A DNA stretch of 19,088 nucleotides. Source: JBIIUJ01 sp044340025 (GTDB taxonomy: Bacteria; Pseudomonadota; Alphaproteobacteria; Caulobacterales; Aquidulcibacteraceae). Location: contig JBIIUJ010000037.1 of the NCBI GenBank assembly GCA_044340025.1, forward strand, positions 1-19,088, written 5' to 3'. Under the pieces are notes generated by a model that did not search any database, was not told the DNA's origin, and saw nothing but the letters and a program-made list of their open reading frames with translations. The position numbers and the translations under genes were made by a program. Of this stretch, positions 1-8,143 are shown in pieces (position 1 is the stretch's first letter; each line of letters opens with the position of its first letter).

Positions 1-532
1 AACCCAGCACCCGGATCGGCGGCCCGCCCGGCGTGCGCGAGGGATACTCGGCAATCTTTGGCGGCACGATCATGCGCACGCCCGGCGCTGCGGCGGCGGC
101 CGCGCACGCCGCGTTTGCATCTGCAACCGCAGTGACGAGAATATGGCTGCCCGGTCCCAGATGCTGCGGGGCGGGCGCGCTCGGCCGGTCGGGAGCGTCG
201 GTGTACTGCAGCAGCCCGATCCAGCCGATCCAGGGATCATTGGCGTTGAGCAGCACCAGCCGGATGGGTCGCGGCGATCCGCCCTGGGTGAAGGCGGGGC
301 CGGAAACGCTCATGGGCGCGTCGTAATTGACCTTCATGCCCAAGGCGTCGCGATAGAGTTTCAGGCTGCGATCGATGTCGCGCACGATGATCGTGGTGCG
401 GCGTATGTCGATCGGCACGCGTTCGGCGGGCGCGGCCACGGCGTTGGCCGGGCTTGGCGTGGCTGGCGCCTGGGCCTGCGCGGCGCTCGCAAGCAGCAGG
501 AGCCCCAGCCCCCCGACACTCAACCTCTTCAT
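1..532 (-). CDS. Exported VOC (glyoxalase/bleomycin-resistance fold) protein, C-terminus cut by window edge
   Basis: The start is the ATG at 532, preceded by a good GGGAGGG ribosome-binding site. It overlaps the stop of the upstream methyltransferase gene by four bases (ATGA), so the two are probably translationally coupled. The frame stays open to the window edge, giving at least 177 residues. Residues 1-20 are a Sec signal peptide: KR, then a hydrophobic stretch, ending in an AQA cleavage site. After a Pro/Ala linker comes a typical first VOC beta-alpha unit (RRTTIIVRDIDRSLKLYRD followed by ALGM), then a second repeat with GSHILVTAVADANA. VOC proteins are metal-dependent lyases, dioxygenases or binding proteins; the exact substrate cannot be read here. 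A signal peptide places it in the periplasm, less usual for this fold. It is the last gene of the Nudix-methyltransferase-VOC operon. Confidence 0.82.
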   Translation of the reverse strand, partial: MKRLSVGGLGLLLLASAAQAQAPATPSPANAVAAPAERVPIDIRRTTIIVRDIDRSLKLYRDALGMKVNYDAPMSVSGPAFTQGGSPRPIRLVLLNANDPWIGWIGLLQYTDAPDRPSAPAPQHLGPGSHILVTAVADANAACAAAAAAPGVRMIVPPKIAEYPSRTPGGPPIRVLG

Positions 533-1161
533 GAAAGCCCTCCCGCAGGGGCGGCGGCGCCCCAGCTTGCATAGCCTGCAAAGCGCGGCGTGCGCGGCAG
601 ATAGCGCTGCTCGACCTGCTCGCAGAGGAAGCCCGCGCCTTCGATCAGCCCGACCGGATCGCGCGTCAGGTAGCAGCCGCCGGCCAGCCGGCGCCAGACC
701 GGCTCCAGAAAGCGCTGCTGGCGGGCTATGGCCGCATCCGGCGCAAGGCCGTGCTCAAGAAACAAAAGCCGGCCCGACGGCTTCAGCAGACGGCGCGCCT
801 CGGCAAGCGCGGCTGCGGGATCGGGGATGGTGCAGAGCGCAAACGTGATGACCACGCTGTCTGCGAGCGCGCTTGAAAGGCCCGTGGCTTCCGCGCCGCG
901 CGCGACTTCCTCGACCGCGATGTCGGTGCGCCGCTGCGCGCGCTTCAGCGCCAGCATCTCGCGCGAGGGTTCCACGGCATAGATGCGGCTTACCGCGCGC
1001 GCATCGTAGAAGGGCAGGTTCGCCCCCGCGCCAAACCCCATCTCCACAACGACGCCGCGCGCCTGCGCGATGACGTCCGGGCGGCGGCGCTGGAGCGGGC
1101 GCGAGGCGCAAGCGCAGGTGACAAGCCGCGGCAGGATGAAGCGCTCGTAGACGCCGGTCAT
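529..1161 (-). CDS. Class I SAM-dependent methyltransferase, METTL7-like
   Basis: This 210-residue protein starts at the ATG at 1161, one base after the Nudix stop (TGACATG), and ends overlapping the VOC start. The nucleotide-binding motif I is at about residues 37-49 (VVVEMGFGAGANL), followed by an acidic residue in YAVEPS that would hold the SAM ribose. The C-terminal half carries LFLEHGLAPD and the segment with GGCYLTRDPVGLIEGAGF. These stretches resemble the bacterial relatives of METTL7 and UbiE-type methyltransferases. Family knowledge says such enzymes methylate small molecules (thiols, quinones or lipids), but the substrate is not predictable. An earlier in-frame start at 1227 would lie inside the Nudix gene and is rejected. 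No signal peptide or clear membrane anchor is visible, so it is probably cytoplasmic. Confidence 0.85.
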   Translation of the reverse strand: MTGVYERFILPRLVTCACASRPLQRRRPDVIAQARGVVVEMGFGAGANLPFYDARAVSRIYAVEPSREMLALKRAQRRTDIAVEEVARGAEATGLSSALADSVVITFALCTIPDPAAALAEARRLLKPSGRLLFLEHGLAPDAAIARQQRFLEPVWRRLAGGCYLTRDPVGLIEGAGFLCEQVEQRYLPRTPRFAGYASWGAAAPAGGLS

Positions 1162-1162
1162 G

Positions 1163-1630
1163 TCAGAACTTGCCCGCCTGCCGGCGTTGCCGGTCCCACA
1201 GCAGGATCGCCCAGGCGTGGCTGTCATGGCGCATGGCTATCGCGGCTTCATAGGGCGCCATCCAGACGAGATGGTGATCGGCTTCGGTGGGCTTGTCGTC
1301 GTCGGCCGACAACTCGACCTCGAAGAACTGGCCCAGGCTGTTGCGGTGCGCGCCGCGATCGATCCAGAACTGGCCCGCCCGGCCGATGGCGCGCGCGGGC
1401 CACACGGTCAGGCCGGTTTCCTCCTGAAACTCCCGCATCAGGGCGTCGGCCTCGCTTTCGCCCTGTTCCACCCCGCCGCCGGGCAGATCATATTCGTAGG
1501 GCGCCTTCAGCCCGATGCGGGCGACGGCGATCTTCTCGTCCGGGCCAAGGCAGACGCCATACACGCTCGGGCGCTCGCGATAGATCTTTTTGGGTTCGGT
1601 GCGGCCGAACTGAAGGGCGAAATGGGCCAT
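1163..1630 (-). CDS. Nudix hydrolase
   Basis: The 155-residue product contains a perfect Nudix box at residues 52-74: G-x5-E-x7-REFQEETGL, matching the consensus GX5EX7REUXEEXGU. Nudix enzymes hydrolyse nucleoside diphosphates linked to another group, using Mg2+ held by the box glutamates. The specific substrate (oxidised dNTP, ADP-ribose, a capped nucleotide and so on) is not evident. I chose the ATG at 1630 (MAHFALQFGR). A TTG at 1741 would add 37 residues but directly abuts the divergent LysR start and covers a strong hairpin at 1659-1682. No strong Shine-Dalgarno precedes 1630, so the start is somewhat uncertain. It is the first gene of a three-gene minus-strand operon with the methyltransferase and the VOC protein. 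Confidence 0.85.
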   Translation of the reverse strand: MAHFALQFGRTEPKKIYRERPSVYGVCLGPDEKIAVARIGLKAPYEYDLPGGGVEQGESEADALMREFQEETGLTVWPARAIGRAGQFWIDRGAHRNSLGQFFEVELSADDDKPTEADHHLVWMAPYEAAIAMRHDSHAWAILLWDRQRRQAGKF

Positions 1631-1658
1631 GACGCGCGACCATAGGCCCACCCCAGCC

Positions 1659-1682
1659 GCCGCGCCAAGAGGCTTGCGCGGC
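1659..1682. repeat. Strong inverted repeat/hairpin between the Nudix and LysR genes
   Basis: The arms are GCCGCGCCAAG and CTTGCGCGGC around an AGG loop, that is, 10 base pairs with one bulged C. It lies 29 bases upstream of the Nudix ATG and would fall in the Nudix 5' leader if transcription starts near the LysR gene. No U-tract follows on either strand, so it is not a classical terminator. Confidence 0.5.
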
Positions 1683-1722
1683 TTGCCGCCGACCCTGACC
1701 GGAGCTAGGAGAACACAAATCA

Positions 1723-1734
1723 GTTTTTCTAAAC
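1723..1734. promoter_or_regulatory. Candidate LysR-type operator (short A/T-rich dyad)
   Basis: GTTT-TTCT-AAAC is a 4-bp dyad in the only A/T-rich patch of this intergenic region, six bases before the LysR ATG. LysR regulators usually bind T-N11-A dyads between themselves and a divergent target, and the layout fits. The dyad is short, so this is only suggestive. Confidence 0.25.
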
Positions 1735-1740
1735 GAACCA

Positions 1741-2652
1741 ATGGCTCAGGACCGTCTTCCGCCCCTCAATGCGCTGCGCGCGTTCGACAGCGCCGCCCGT
1801 CACCTCTCCTTTGCCCGCGCGGCCGAGGAACTGGACGTCACGCCGGGCGCCATCTCCCAGCAGATCCGGGTGCTGGAGGATTTCGTCGGTCAGCCGCTGT
1901 TTCGTCGGCTGGGCCGCACGGTGGAACTGACCGATCCCGGCAAGGCGGCCGCGCCCGCGCTGCGCGAGGCCTTCGACAAGCTGCACGATGCAGCACGCCT
2001 GCTTCAGATGCCGCTGCGCCGGGGCCGGGTGGCCGTCTCGGCCGCGCCGAGCTTTGCCGCCAAATGGCTTGTGCCAAGGCTGGAGGCGTTTCAGGCGCGT
2101 CACCCCGACGTGGAGGTCTGGATCAGCGCCGACATGACGGTGGTGGATTTCGCGGTCGATGATGTGGATGTGGCCATCCGCTATGGGCCGGGCCTCTATC
2201 CCAATGTCCATGCCGAGCGGCTGATGTCGGAAAGCGTGGTGCCGGTGTGCAGCCCGGGGCTTCTTTCCACGCTGGAGGCTCCAGCCGATCTGGCGCGCGT
2301 CACGCTGCTGCATGACGGCAGCCCCGAGAATGATCCCACGTGCCCGGACTGGGCGATGTGGCTCAAGGCGCGCGGCGTGGATGGCGTCGATCCGCGCCCT
2401 GGCCCCCGCTTCAACCAGGGCAGCCTGGCGATCGAGGCGGCGATCTCTGGGCGCGGCGTGGCGCTCGCCAAGCGCGCCATCGCCCAGGCAGACCTCGATG
2501 CTGGCCGCCTGGCCATCCCGTTTTCCGATCAGGGTTCGCCAGTGGCCTTCGCCTATCACGTCGTCTGGCCGCGGGGCCGCACCATGACGCCGGGGCTGAA
2601 GGCGTTCGTGGCCTGGGTGCGCGAAGAGGCGGGCGTCGCCGACGCCGGCTAG
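1741..2652 (+). CDS. LysR-family transcriptional regulator, GcvA-like
   Basis: This 303-residue protein has the usual LysR length. Residues 1-65 form the winged helix-turn-helix (PPLNALRAFDSAARHLSFAR, then AAEELDVTPGAISQQIRVLE). The opening PLNALRAFDSAARH and the GAISQQIR recognition helix are typical of the GcvA subgroup. The rest is the periplasmic-binding-protein-like effector domain, including AAPSFAAKWLVPRL and DVDVAIRYGPG. It is divergent from the Nudix operon, the classic geometry for a LysR regulator and its target. No Shine-Dalgarno sits at normal distance: AGGAG lies about 30 bases upstream, so the message may be leaderless or start close to the ATG. The stop shares the palindrome CTAG with the convergent cinA stop, a 4-base overlap. 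The effector is unknown. Confidence 0.92.
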   Translation: MAQDRLPPLNALRAFDSAARHLSFARAAEELDVTPGAISQQIRVLEDFVGQPLFRRLGRTVELTDPGKAAAPALREAFDKLHDAARLLQMPLRRGRVAVSAAPSFAAKWLVPRLEAFQARHPDVEVWISADMTVVDFAVDDVDVAIRYGPGLYPNVHAERLMSESVVPVCSPGLLSTLEAPADLARVTLLHDGSPENDPTCPDWAMWLKARGVDGVDPRPGPRFNQGSLAIEAAISGRGVALAKRAIAQADLDAGRLAIPFSDQGSPVAFAYHVVWPRGRTMTPGLKAFVAWVREEAGVADAG

Positions 2653-3140
2653 CGCGTCAGCGCGGCCAGAAGCTCCAGCGCTTTGCGCACGCTTTCCAGC
2701 CTGATCGCGTCGCGGCCGATATCGCCAAAGCGGCATTCTTCGTGCAGGATTCGGCGGTTCTCGCGCGCGGCCGCAATGTGCACGAGGCCGACCGGCTTCA
2801 GCGCCGTGCCGCCGCCGGGGCCGGCCACGCCGGTGATGGCGACGGCGAGATTGGCCCGGCTTTCGCGCAGCGCCCCCTCCACCATCATCCGCGCCACCGG
2901 CTCCGATACGGCCCCATAATCCGCGATCAAATCGCCTGGCACGCCCAGAAGATCCTCCTTCGCGCGGTTGGAATAGGTGACGAAGCCGCGCTCGACCACG
3001 GCAGAAGAACCCGGCACGGCGGTCAGCAGCGCGGCGACAAGCCCGCCGGTGCAGCTTTCCGCCGTTGCGATCCTGAGGCGGCGTTCCTCGCAATCGGCCA
3101 GAAGCAGGCGGGCTGCGATCAGAAGGTCGTCAGGAAACAT
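2649..3140 (-). CDS. pncC: CinA C-terminal-domain protein, nicotinamide-nucleotide amidohydrolase
   Basis: The 163-residue product is the stand-alone CinA C-terminal (PncC) domain without the N-terminal MoCF/COG1058 part. PncC enzymes deamidate nicotinamide mononucleotide to nicotinate mononucleotide in pyridine nucleotide salvage. Visible motifs are TAESCTGGLVAALLT near residues 26-40 with the active-site Ser, GFVTYSNRAKEDLLGV, and AITGVAGPGGGTALKPVG. The start at 3140 has a strong GGAGG seven bases upstream and overlaps the ispDF stop by 11 bases, indicating translational coupling. In many alphaproteobacteria a cinA gene follows ispDF. The deduced activity also fits the NAD-synthesis genes nadB and nadC about 14 kb away, though they are not in the same operon. 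Confidence 0.9.
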   Translation of the reverse strand: MFPDDLLIAARLLLADCEERRLRIATAESCTGGLVAALLTAVPGSSAVVERGFVTYSNRAKEDLLGVPGDLIADYGAVSEPVARMMVEGALRESRANLAVAITGVAGPGGGTALKPVGLVHIAAARENRRILHEECRFGDIGRDAIRLESVRKALELLAALTR

Positions 3141-4332
3141 CGCCGTCCTCCGCAGGCAGAAGAACGGTGGCGACCGCCTGGGCGGCGAGGCCCTCCTCGC
3201 GGCCGGTAAAGCCCATGCCCTCCATGGTGGTCGCCTTCACGCCGACCCGGCCTAAAGGGATGGCCAGCACCGCCGCCGTGCGCTGGCGCATCGCCTCGCG
3301 GTGGGGCCCCACCTTCGGCCGCTCGCAGATGATGGTCACGTCCACATGGGCGATGACGCCGCTGCGGGCGCGCACCCGCTCTGCAGCATGCGCGAGGAAG
3401 ATGTCGGAGCCTGCGCCTTTCCAACGGGCCTGGCTGGGTGGAAAGTGAGCCCCGATATCGCCCTCGCCCAGCGCGCCATAGAGCGCATCGGCCAGCGCAT
3501 GCCAGGCTGCATCGGCATCCGAATGCCCCACAAGCCCGGCGTTGTGGGCGATCTGCACGCCGCACAGCGTGACATGATCGCCCGGCCCGAAGCGGTGGGC
3601 GTCCGCCCCGAACCCGACACGCGGCGACAGGACTGGCGCGAAGAGTTTCTCAGCCACGGCGAAATCCTCCGGCCGGGTCAGCTTCAACAGATGCGGGTCG
3701 CCCGCGACAAGTCGCACGCGAAGGCCGGCCTGGGTTGCAACCTCGATGTCGTCCACCGGAACAGCGCCGGAGGGCAGGGCGGCGAAGGCGGCCTGGATCG
3801 CCTGAAAGCGGAAGCATTGCGGGGTCTGGACCTGCATCAGGCCGTCGCGCGCCACCGCGCCGCTCACCAGCCCGGCGTCCGCGCGCTTGAGCGCATCGGC
3901 GACAGGCAGGGCGGGCGCTGCGCCGTCAGCCTCTTGCAGTGCGGCAAACAGCCGGTCGAGCGTCGTCGCCGTCAGGCCGGGTCGGGCGGCGTCATGGATG
4001 AACAAGGACTGCGGGGCGGCTTCCTCGGCCGCAGCAAGGCCGGCGGCCACGCTTCGATCGCGCGTGGCGCCGCCAGCAACCAGCCGCACCGGCAGGCCGG
4101 CGCAGGCCGCCGCCGTCTCGGCCTGCCGGGAAGGATCGCAGACGACGATCACGGCGGCGAAGCGGGGATCGCGCGCAAACGCCTCGACCGACCAGCGCAG
4201 AACCGGCTTTCCGGCAAGCAGGCGAAACTGTTTGGGCGCGCCTGGCCCTGCACGCTCGCCCCGGCCTGCCGCCACGATGATCGCTGCTGCTCTCAGGGCC
4301 GGAGGGTGTAACGCAAAAGCGACCGATGTCAG
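3130..4332 (-). CDS. ispDF: Bifunctional IspD/IspF (MEP cytidylyltransferase and MECDP synthase)
   Basis: The product, about 400 residues, fuses two enzymes of the non-mevalonate isoprenoid pathway. The N-terminal IspD half transfers CMP to methylerythritol phosphate and shows AAIIVAAGRGERAG, PKQF, LPVADALKR, QTPQCF and VDDIEVATQAG. The IspF half begins at RVGFGADAHRF, whose Asp and His hold the zinc, and includes GHSDADAAWHALADAL, GDIGAHFPPS and TTMEGMGFTGREEG. The fusion is common in alphaproteobacteria. The start is uncertain: no ATG, GTG or TTG occurs in frame between a GTG at 4509, deep inside the upstream gene, and a GTG at 4275, which would remove the first beta strand. I give the CTG at 4332, which overlaps the upstream TGA stop (CTGA) and has GAGGG four bases before it. 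A second CTG at 4296 is also possible. Confidence 0.9.
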   Translation of the reverse strand: MTSVAFALHPPALRAAAIIVAAGRGERAGPGAPKQFRLLAGKPVLRWSVEAFARDPRFAAVIVVCDPSRQAETAAACAGLPVRLVAGGATRDRSVAAGLAAAEEAAPQSLFIHDAARPGLTATTLDRLFAALQEADGAAPALPVADALKRADAGLVSGAVARDGLMQVQTPQCFRFQAIQAAFAALPSGAVPVDDIEVATQAGLRVRLVAGDPHLLKLTRPEDFAVAEKLFAPVLSPRVGFGADAHRFGPGDHVTLCGVQIAHNAGLVGHSDADAAWHALADALYGALGEGDIGAHFPPSQARWKGAGSDIFLAHAAERVRARSGVIAHVDVTIICERPKVGPHREAMRQRTAAVLAIPLGRVGVKATTMEGMGFTGREEGLAAQAVATVLLPAEDGDVS

Positions 4333-5345
4333 CGCGCCCTCGGGCGGTTTTCCGCCAGCGCCTGCGCCAGCGCCCGATTCAGCGCCCGCGCTCCAGCGAG
4401 AACGACTGCTTCGAACTGGGCGGGATCGATCCGATAGCGATAGCCCGCCATCGCGTAGGAATTGGGTGATCCCGGCCCCGCTACGCCCATCGCGGCGGAG
4501 GAATTCCACCAGGCCACTTCGGCCTGATTGTCGGACTGGCGGGTCTGGATCATCTCGCCGGCCTGGCCGAGCCTGACGCGTTTTTGCAACCCGGAGCGGT
4601 TGCCGCCTCCGGCCAGGGCGTTCTTGCCGAAATGGAACAGCCCGCCTGTCACCATTTCGGGCAAGAACAGGCCGGGTCGCGCTGCAGTGGCGGCGTCGCC
4701 AGACCAGGCGCCGCCACCGGAACGGCTTAGCTCTGCGAAATCGACGACAAGCGTCGGGGTGGCGCAGATCGCGCCGAGGCCCGCGCAGACCTTGTTGAAC
4801 GCCCGCACGTTGGCGAGGCCGAATGGGCCCTGATCGTTGGGCACATCAAGATTGATGAAGAACAGATCGTGATTGGCAGGTGCGACATACGCAAAAGTGC
4901 GTGCGTCAGCGGGAATTCGGCCTGTCCAGGGGATCGCGGCGCGCTTCACCTCCGCATAGGCAGGCTGAGCGCGCACTTCCTCGGCGCTGAGCATCGGCCT
5001 TCCGGTGGCGCGCACCTGCTCGGTGAAGTCGGCAAGCGCCTTTCCCGCAATCGCCTGCGCCATCGCCAGATCAAGGCCAGCCAGCTCCACATCTGTCTGG
5101 GACATGGCCCGTCCGCCGGTGGTGATGGCGTTGATGCCGTTCCGTACGACAAAGCCTAGCCGATAGCTGGGGATGGCGACTGGATCTGCCTGATTGAGGA
5201 TGCCCGACACGGCGCGCCGGTCGAAGTCGGCCCAACTCAAGGCGGAGAGGTCCACATAGGATTGGGCCTGGCTCGCACTGGGCGCGATACTTGAGGCTGC
5301 CGCAGCACCCCCTGAGAGCGAGAATCCACGACGGGTAAGCGACAT
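4329..5345 (-). CDS. Tat-exported protein of unknown function
   Basis: I do not recognise this 338-residue protein. The ATG at 5345 has a strong GAGGAG ribosome-binding site. Its N-terminus SLTRRGFSLSGG is a twin-arginine signal, followed by a weakly hydrophobic Ala/Ser stretch and a likely cleavage at SQA near residue 27. Tat export implies that it folds, possibly with a cofactor, before leaving the cytoplasm. The mature part has no further membrane segment. Landmarks are a helix-like LAGLDLAMAQAIAGKALADF (about 88-107), a beta-rich FAYVAPANHDLFFINLDVPN (151-170), two cysteines seven residues apart (C187 and C194), and an Ala-rich C-terminal helix. It overlaps ispDF by four bases, so it probably leads that operon. 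Sampled blocks are less GC-rich (55% at 4861-4920, 63% at 5101-5160) than nadB (73% at 17821-17880). It occupies the place where many alphaproteobacteria carry dusB. Confidence 0.85.
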   Translation of the reverse strand: MSLTRRGFSLSGGAAAASSIAPSASQAQSYVDLSALSWADFDRRAVSGILNQADPVAIPSYRLGFVVRNGINAITTGGRAMSQTDVELAGLDLAMAQAIAGKALADFTEQVRATGRPMLSAEEVRAQPAYAEVKRAAIPWTGRIPADARTFAYVAPANHDLFFINLDVPNDQGPFGLANVRAFNKVCAGLGAICATPTLVVDFAELSRSGGGAWSGDAATAARPGLFLPEMVTGGLFHFGKNALAGGGNRSGLQKRVRLGQAGEMIQTRQSDNQAEVAWWNSSAAMGVAGPGSPNSYAMAGYRYRIDPAQFEAVVLAGARALNRALAQALAENRPRAR

Positions 5346-5566
5346 AAGCAACTCCTCGGCCCACCCCGCAGCAGCTTGGCTCTCAGGCGGCCCCTTCTGC
5401 AGGCGAGACTGCGACTGGGAAAAGGCGTGAGCAACCGTGCCGCAGCGGCTGCGATGATCGGCCGCGATGGCCGGGCGGCGGCAGGCCCTCGACTTGCGTG
5501 CTGAAACTTTAGGCGCCATGACACGCACGCCATCCCGGTCAGATCGCGTGCAGGAGGCCCCGCGCT

Positions 5567-6666
5567 GTGGCGCTTCGCCTGAAGACCCCCTCGGCCGATC
5601 GCCCAGCGCTCGCCGCTCTCCTGCTTGATTCAACGCCGTTTCCGGTGATTGGCGTCGATAGCGACGACCGCATCGTCTTCGCCAATGCGGCCGCGCAGGA
5701 TTTGTTCTTGCTCTCGACCTCGATGCTCGAGAAGGCCGCCCTGTCGGACGTGATTGCAGCATCAAGCCCGCTGTTTGACGTCATCACCCGCGCCAGACGC
5801 GAAGGCGCGCCGGTCAGCGAGCGCGAAATCACGCTGGAAGGACCAAGCCATGCCTATGGCGGGGTGGACGTGACGGCGGCGCCGTCCGACGACCCCGGCT
5901 TGTCCATTGTCATGTTGCGACCGCGGGGGCGCGCGCGCGCGATTTCCGACCGGTGGGCCCAGTCGGGGGCGGCGCGCTCTGTCGCGGGCCTTGGCCAGAT
6001 GCTCGCCCATGAGATCAAGAACCCGCTCGCCGGCATCCGGGGGGCGGCTCAATTGCTGATGCGATCGGTGAGCGACGACGCCGACCGGGCGCTCGGGCAA
6101 CTGATCGTGGACGAGACCGACCGGGTGCGCCGTCTGATCGACCGGATGGAAGAAATCGGCGACGTGGCGAGCCCCGTTCGGCGACGGGTCAATATCCATG
6201 CCGTGCTGGATCGCGTGGCGGCGCTGGCGTCCAGCGCGGTGGGGGATCGGGTGCGTCTCGCCCGCCGGTTCGATCCCTCGCTGCCCGAACTCGCCGGCGA
6301 TGAGGATCGTCTGATCCAGGCTTATCTGAACCTTGTGAAGAACGCCGCCGAGGCGGTGCGCCAGCGCGGCGACAAACAGGGCGAGATCGTGCTCTCCACC
6401 GCATTCCGGCCGGGCGTGCGCATCCGCAGTTCTGCTGGGGCCTGGGTGACGCTGCCGCTCGAAGTTACGGTCACCGACAACGGCCCGGGCGTGGCGGATT
6501 CCGTGCGGCCGCACCTTTTTGAGCCCTTCGTGACCACGAAACAGGCGGGGTCGGGCCTTGGGCTGCCGCTTGTCGCCAAAATCATCGCCGAACACGGCGG
6601 GGTGGTGGAGTTTGAGAGCCAGCCGGGACGCACCGTGTTCCGCACCCTGATGCCAGTTGAGAGCGC

Positions 6667-6670
<4 letters not shown>
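5567..6670 (+). CDS. ntrB: Nitrogen regulation sensor histidine kinase NtrB
   Basis: The 367-residue product is a soluble PAS-type histidine kinase with no membrane segments, as expected for NtrB (GlnL), which senses nitrogen status through PII protein. A PAS domain spans about residues 15-120 (PFPVIGVDSDDRIVFANAAA). The phosphoacceptor His is at 148 in MLAHEIKNPLAGIRGAAQLL. The ATPase domain shows the N box (LNLVKNAAEAV), G1 box (TDNGPGV) and F/G2 boxes (LFEPFVTTKQAGSGLGLPLV). The start is the GTG at 5567, with AGGAGG nine bases upstream at 5552-5557. The stop overlaps the ntrC start (ATGA). No dusB precedes it here; instead a divergent Tat-protein gene lies 221 bases away, so this intergenic region must carry the promoters of both units. 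No convincing sigma-54 or sigma-70 box was found there by eye. Confidence 0.95.
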
Positions 6671-8100
<1,430 letters not shown>

Positions 8101-8118
8101 TTTGCCTGTCGCCAGTGA

Positions 8119-8132
8119 GCCACACCTGTGGC
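8119..8132. repeat. 14-base inverted repeat just before ntrY
   Basis: GCCACA-CC-TGTGGC is a perfect 6-bp dyad in the 43-base gap between the ntrC stop and the chosen ntrY ATG. It ends 11 bases before that ATG, close to where a ribosome would bind. It could be a small hairpin tuning ntrY translation or a protein-binding site. Chance occurrence in GC-rich DNA is also possible. Confidence 0.35.
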
Positions 8133-8143
8133 ATGAACGGCAC

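Noticed and set aside
1729..3093. 454-codon minus-strand frame across LysR and cinA
   Set aside because: It is antisense to LysR and out of frame with cinA, with no domain similarity visible.
3130..4509. Extended ispDF start at GTG 4509
   Set aside because: It would add 59 Arg/Ser/Gly-rich residues entirely overlapping the upstream gene, with no IspD similarity.
5420..5460. Possible sigma-54 promoter (GGCAC ... TTGC on the minus strand) upstream of the Tat-protein gene
   Set aside because: The GG to GC spacing is seven bases, not the required ten, so it does not match a -24/-12 promoter.
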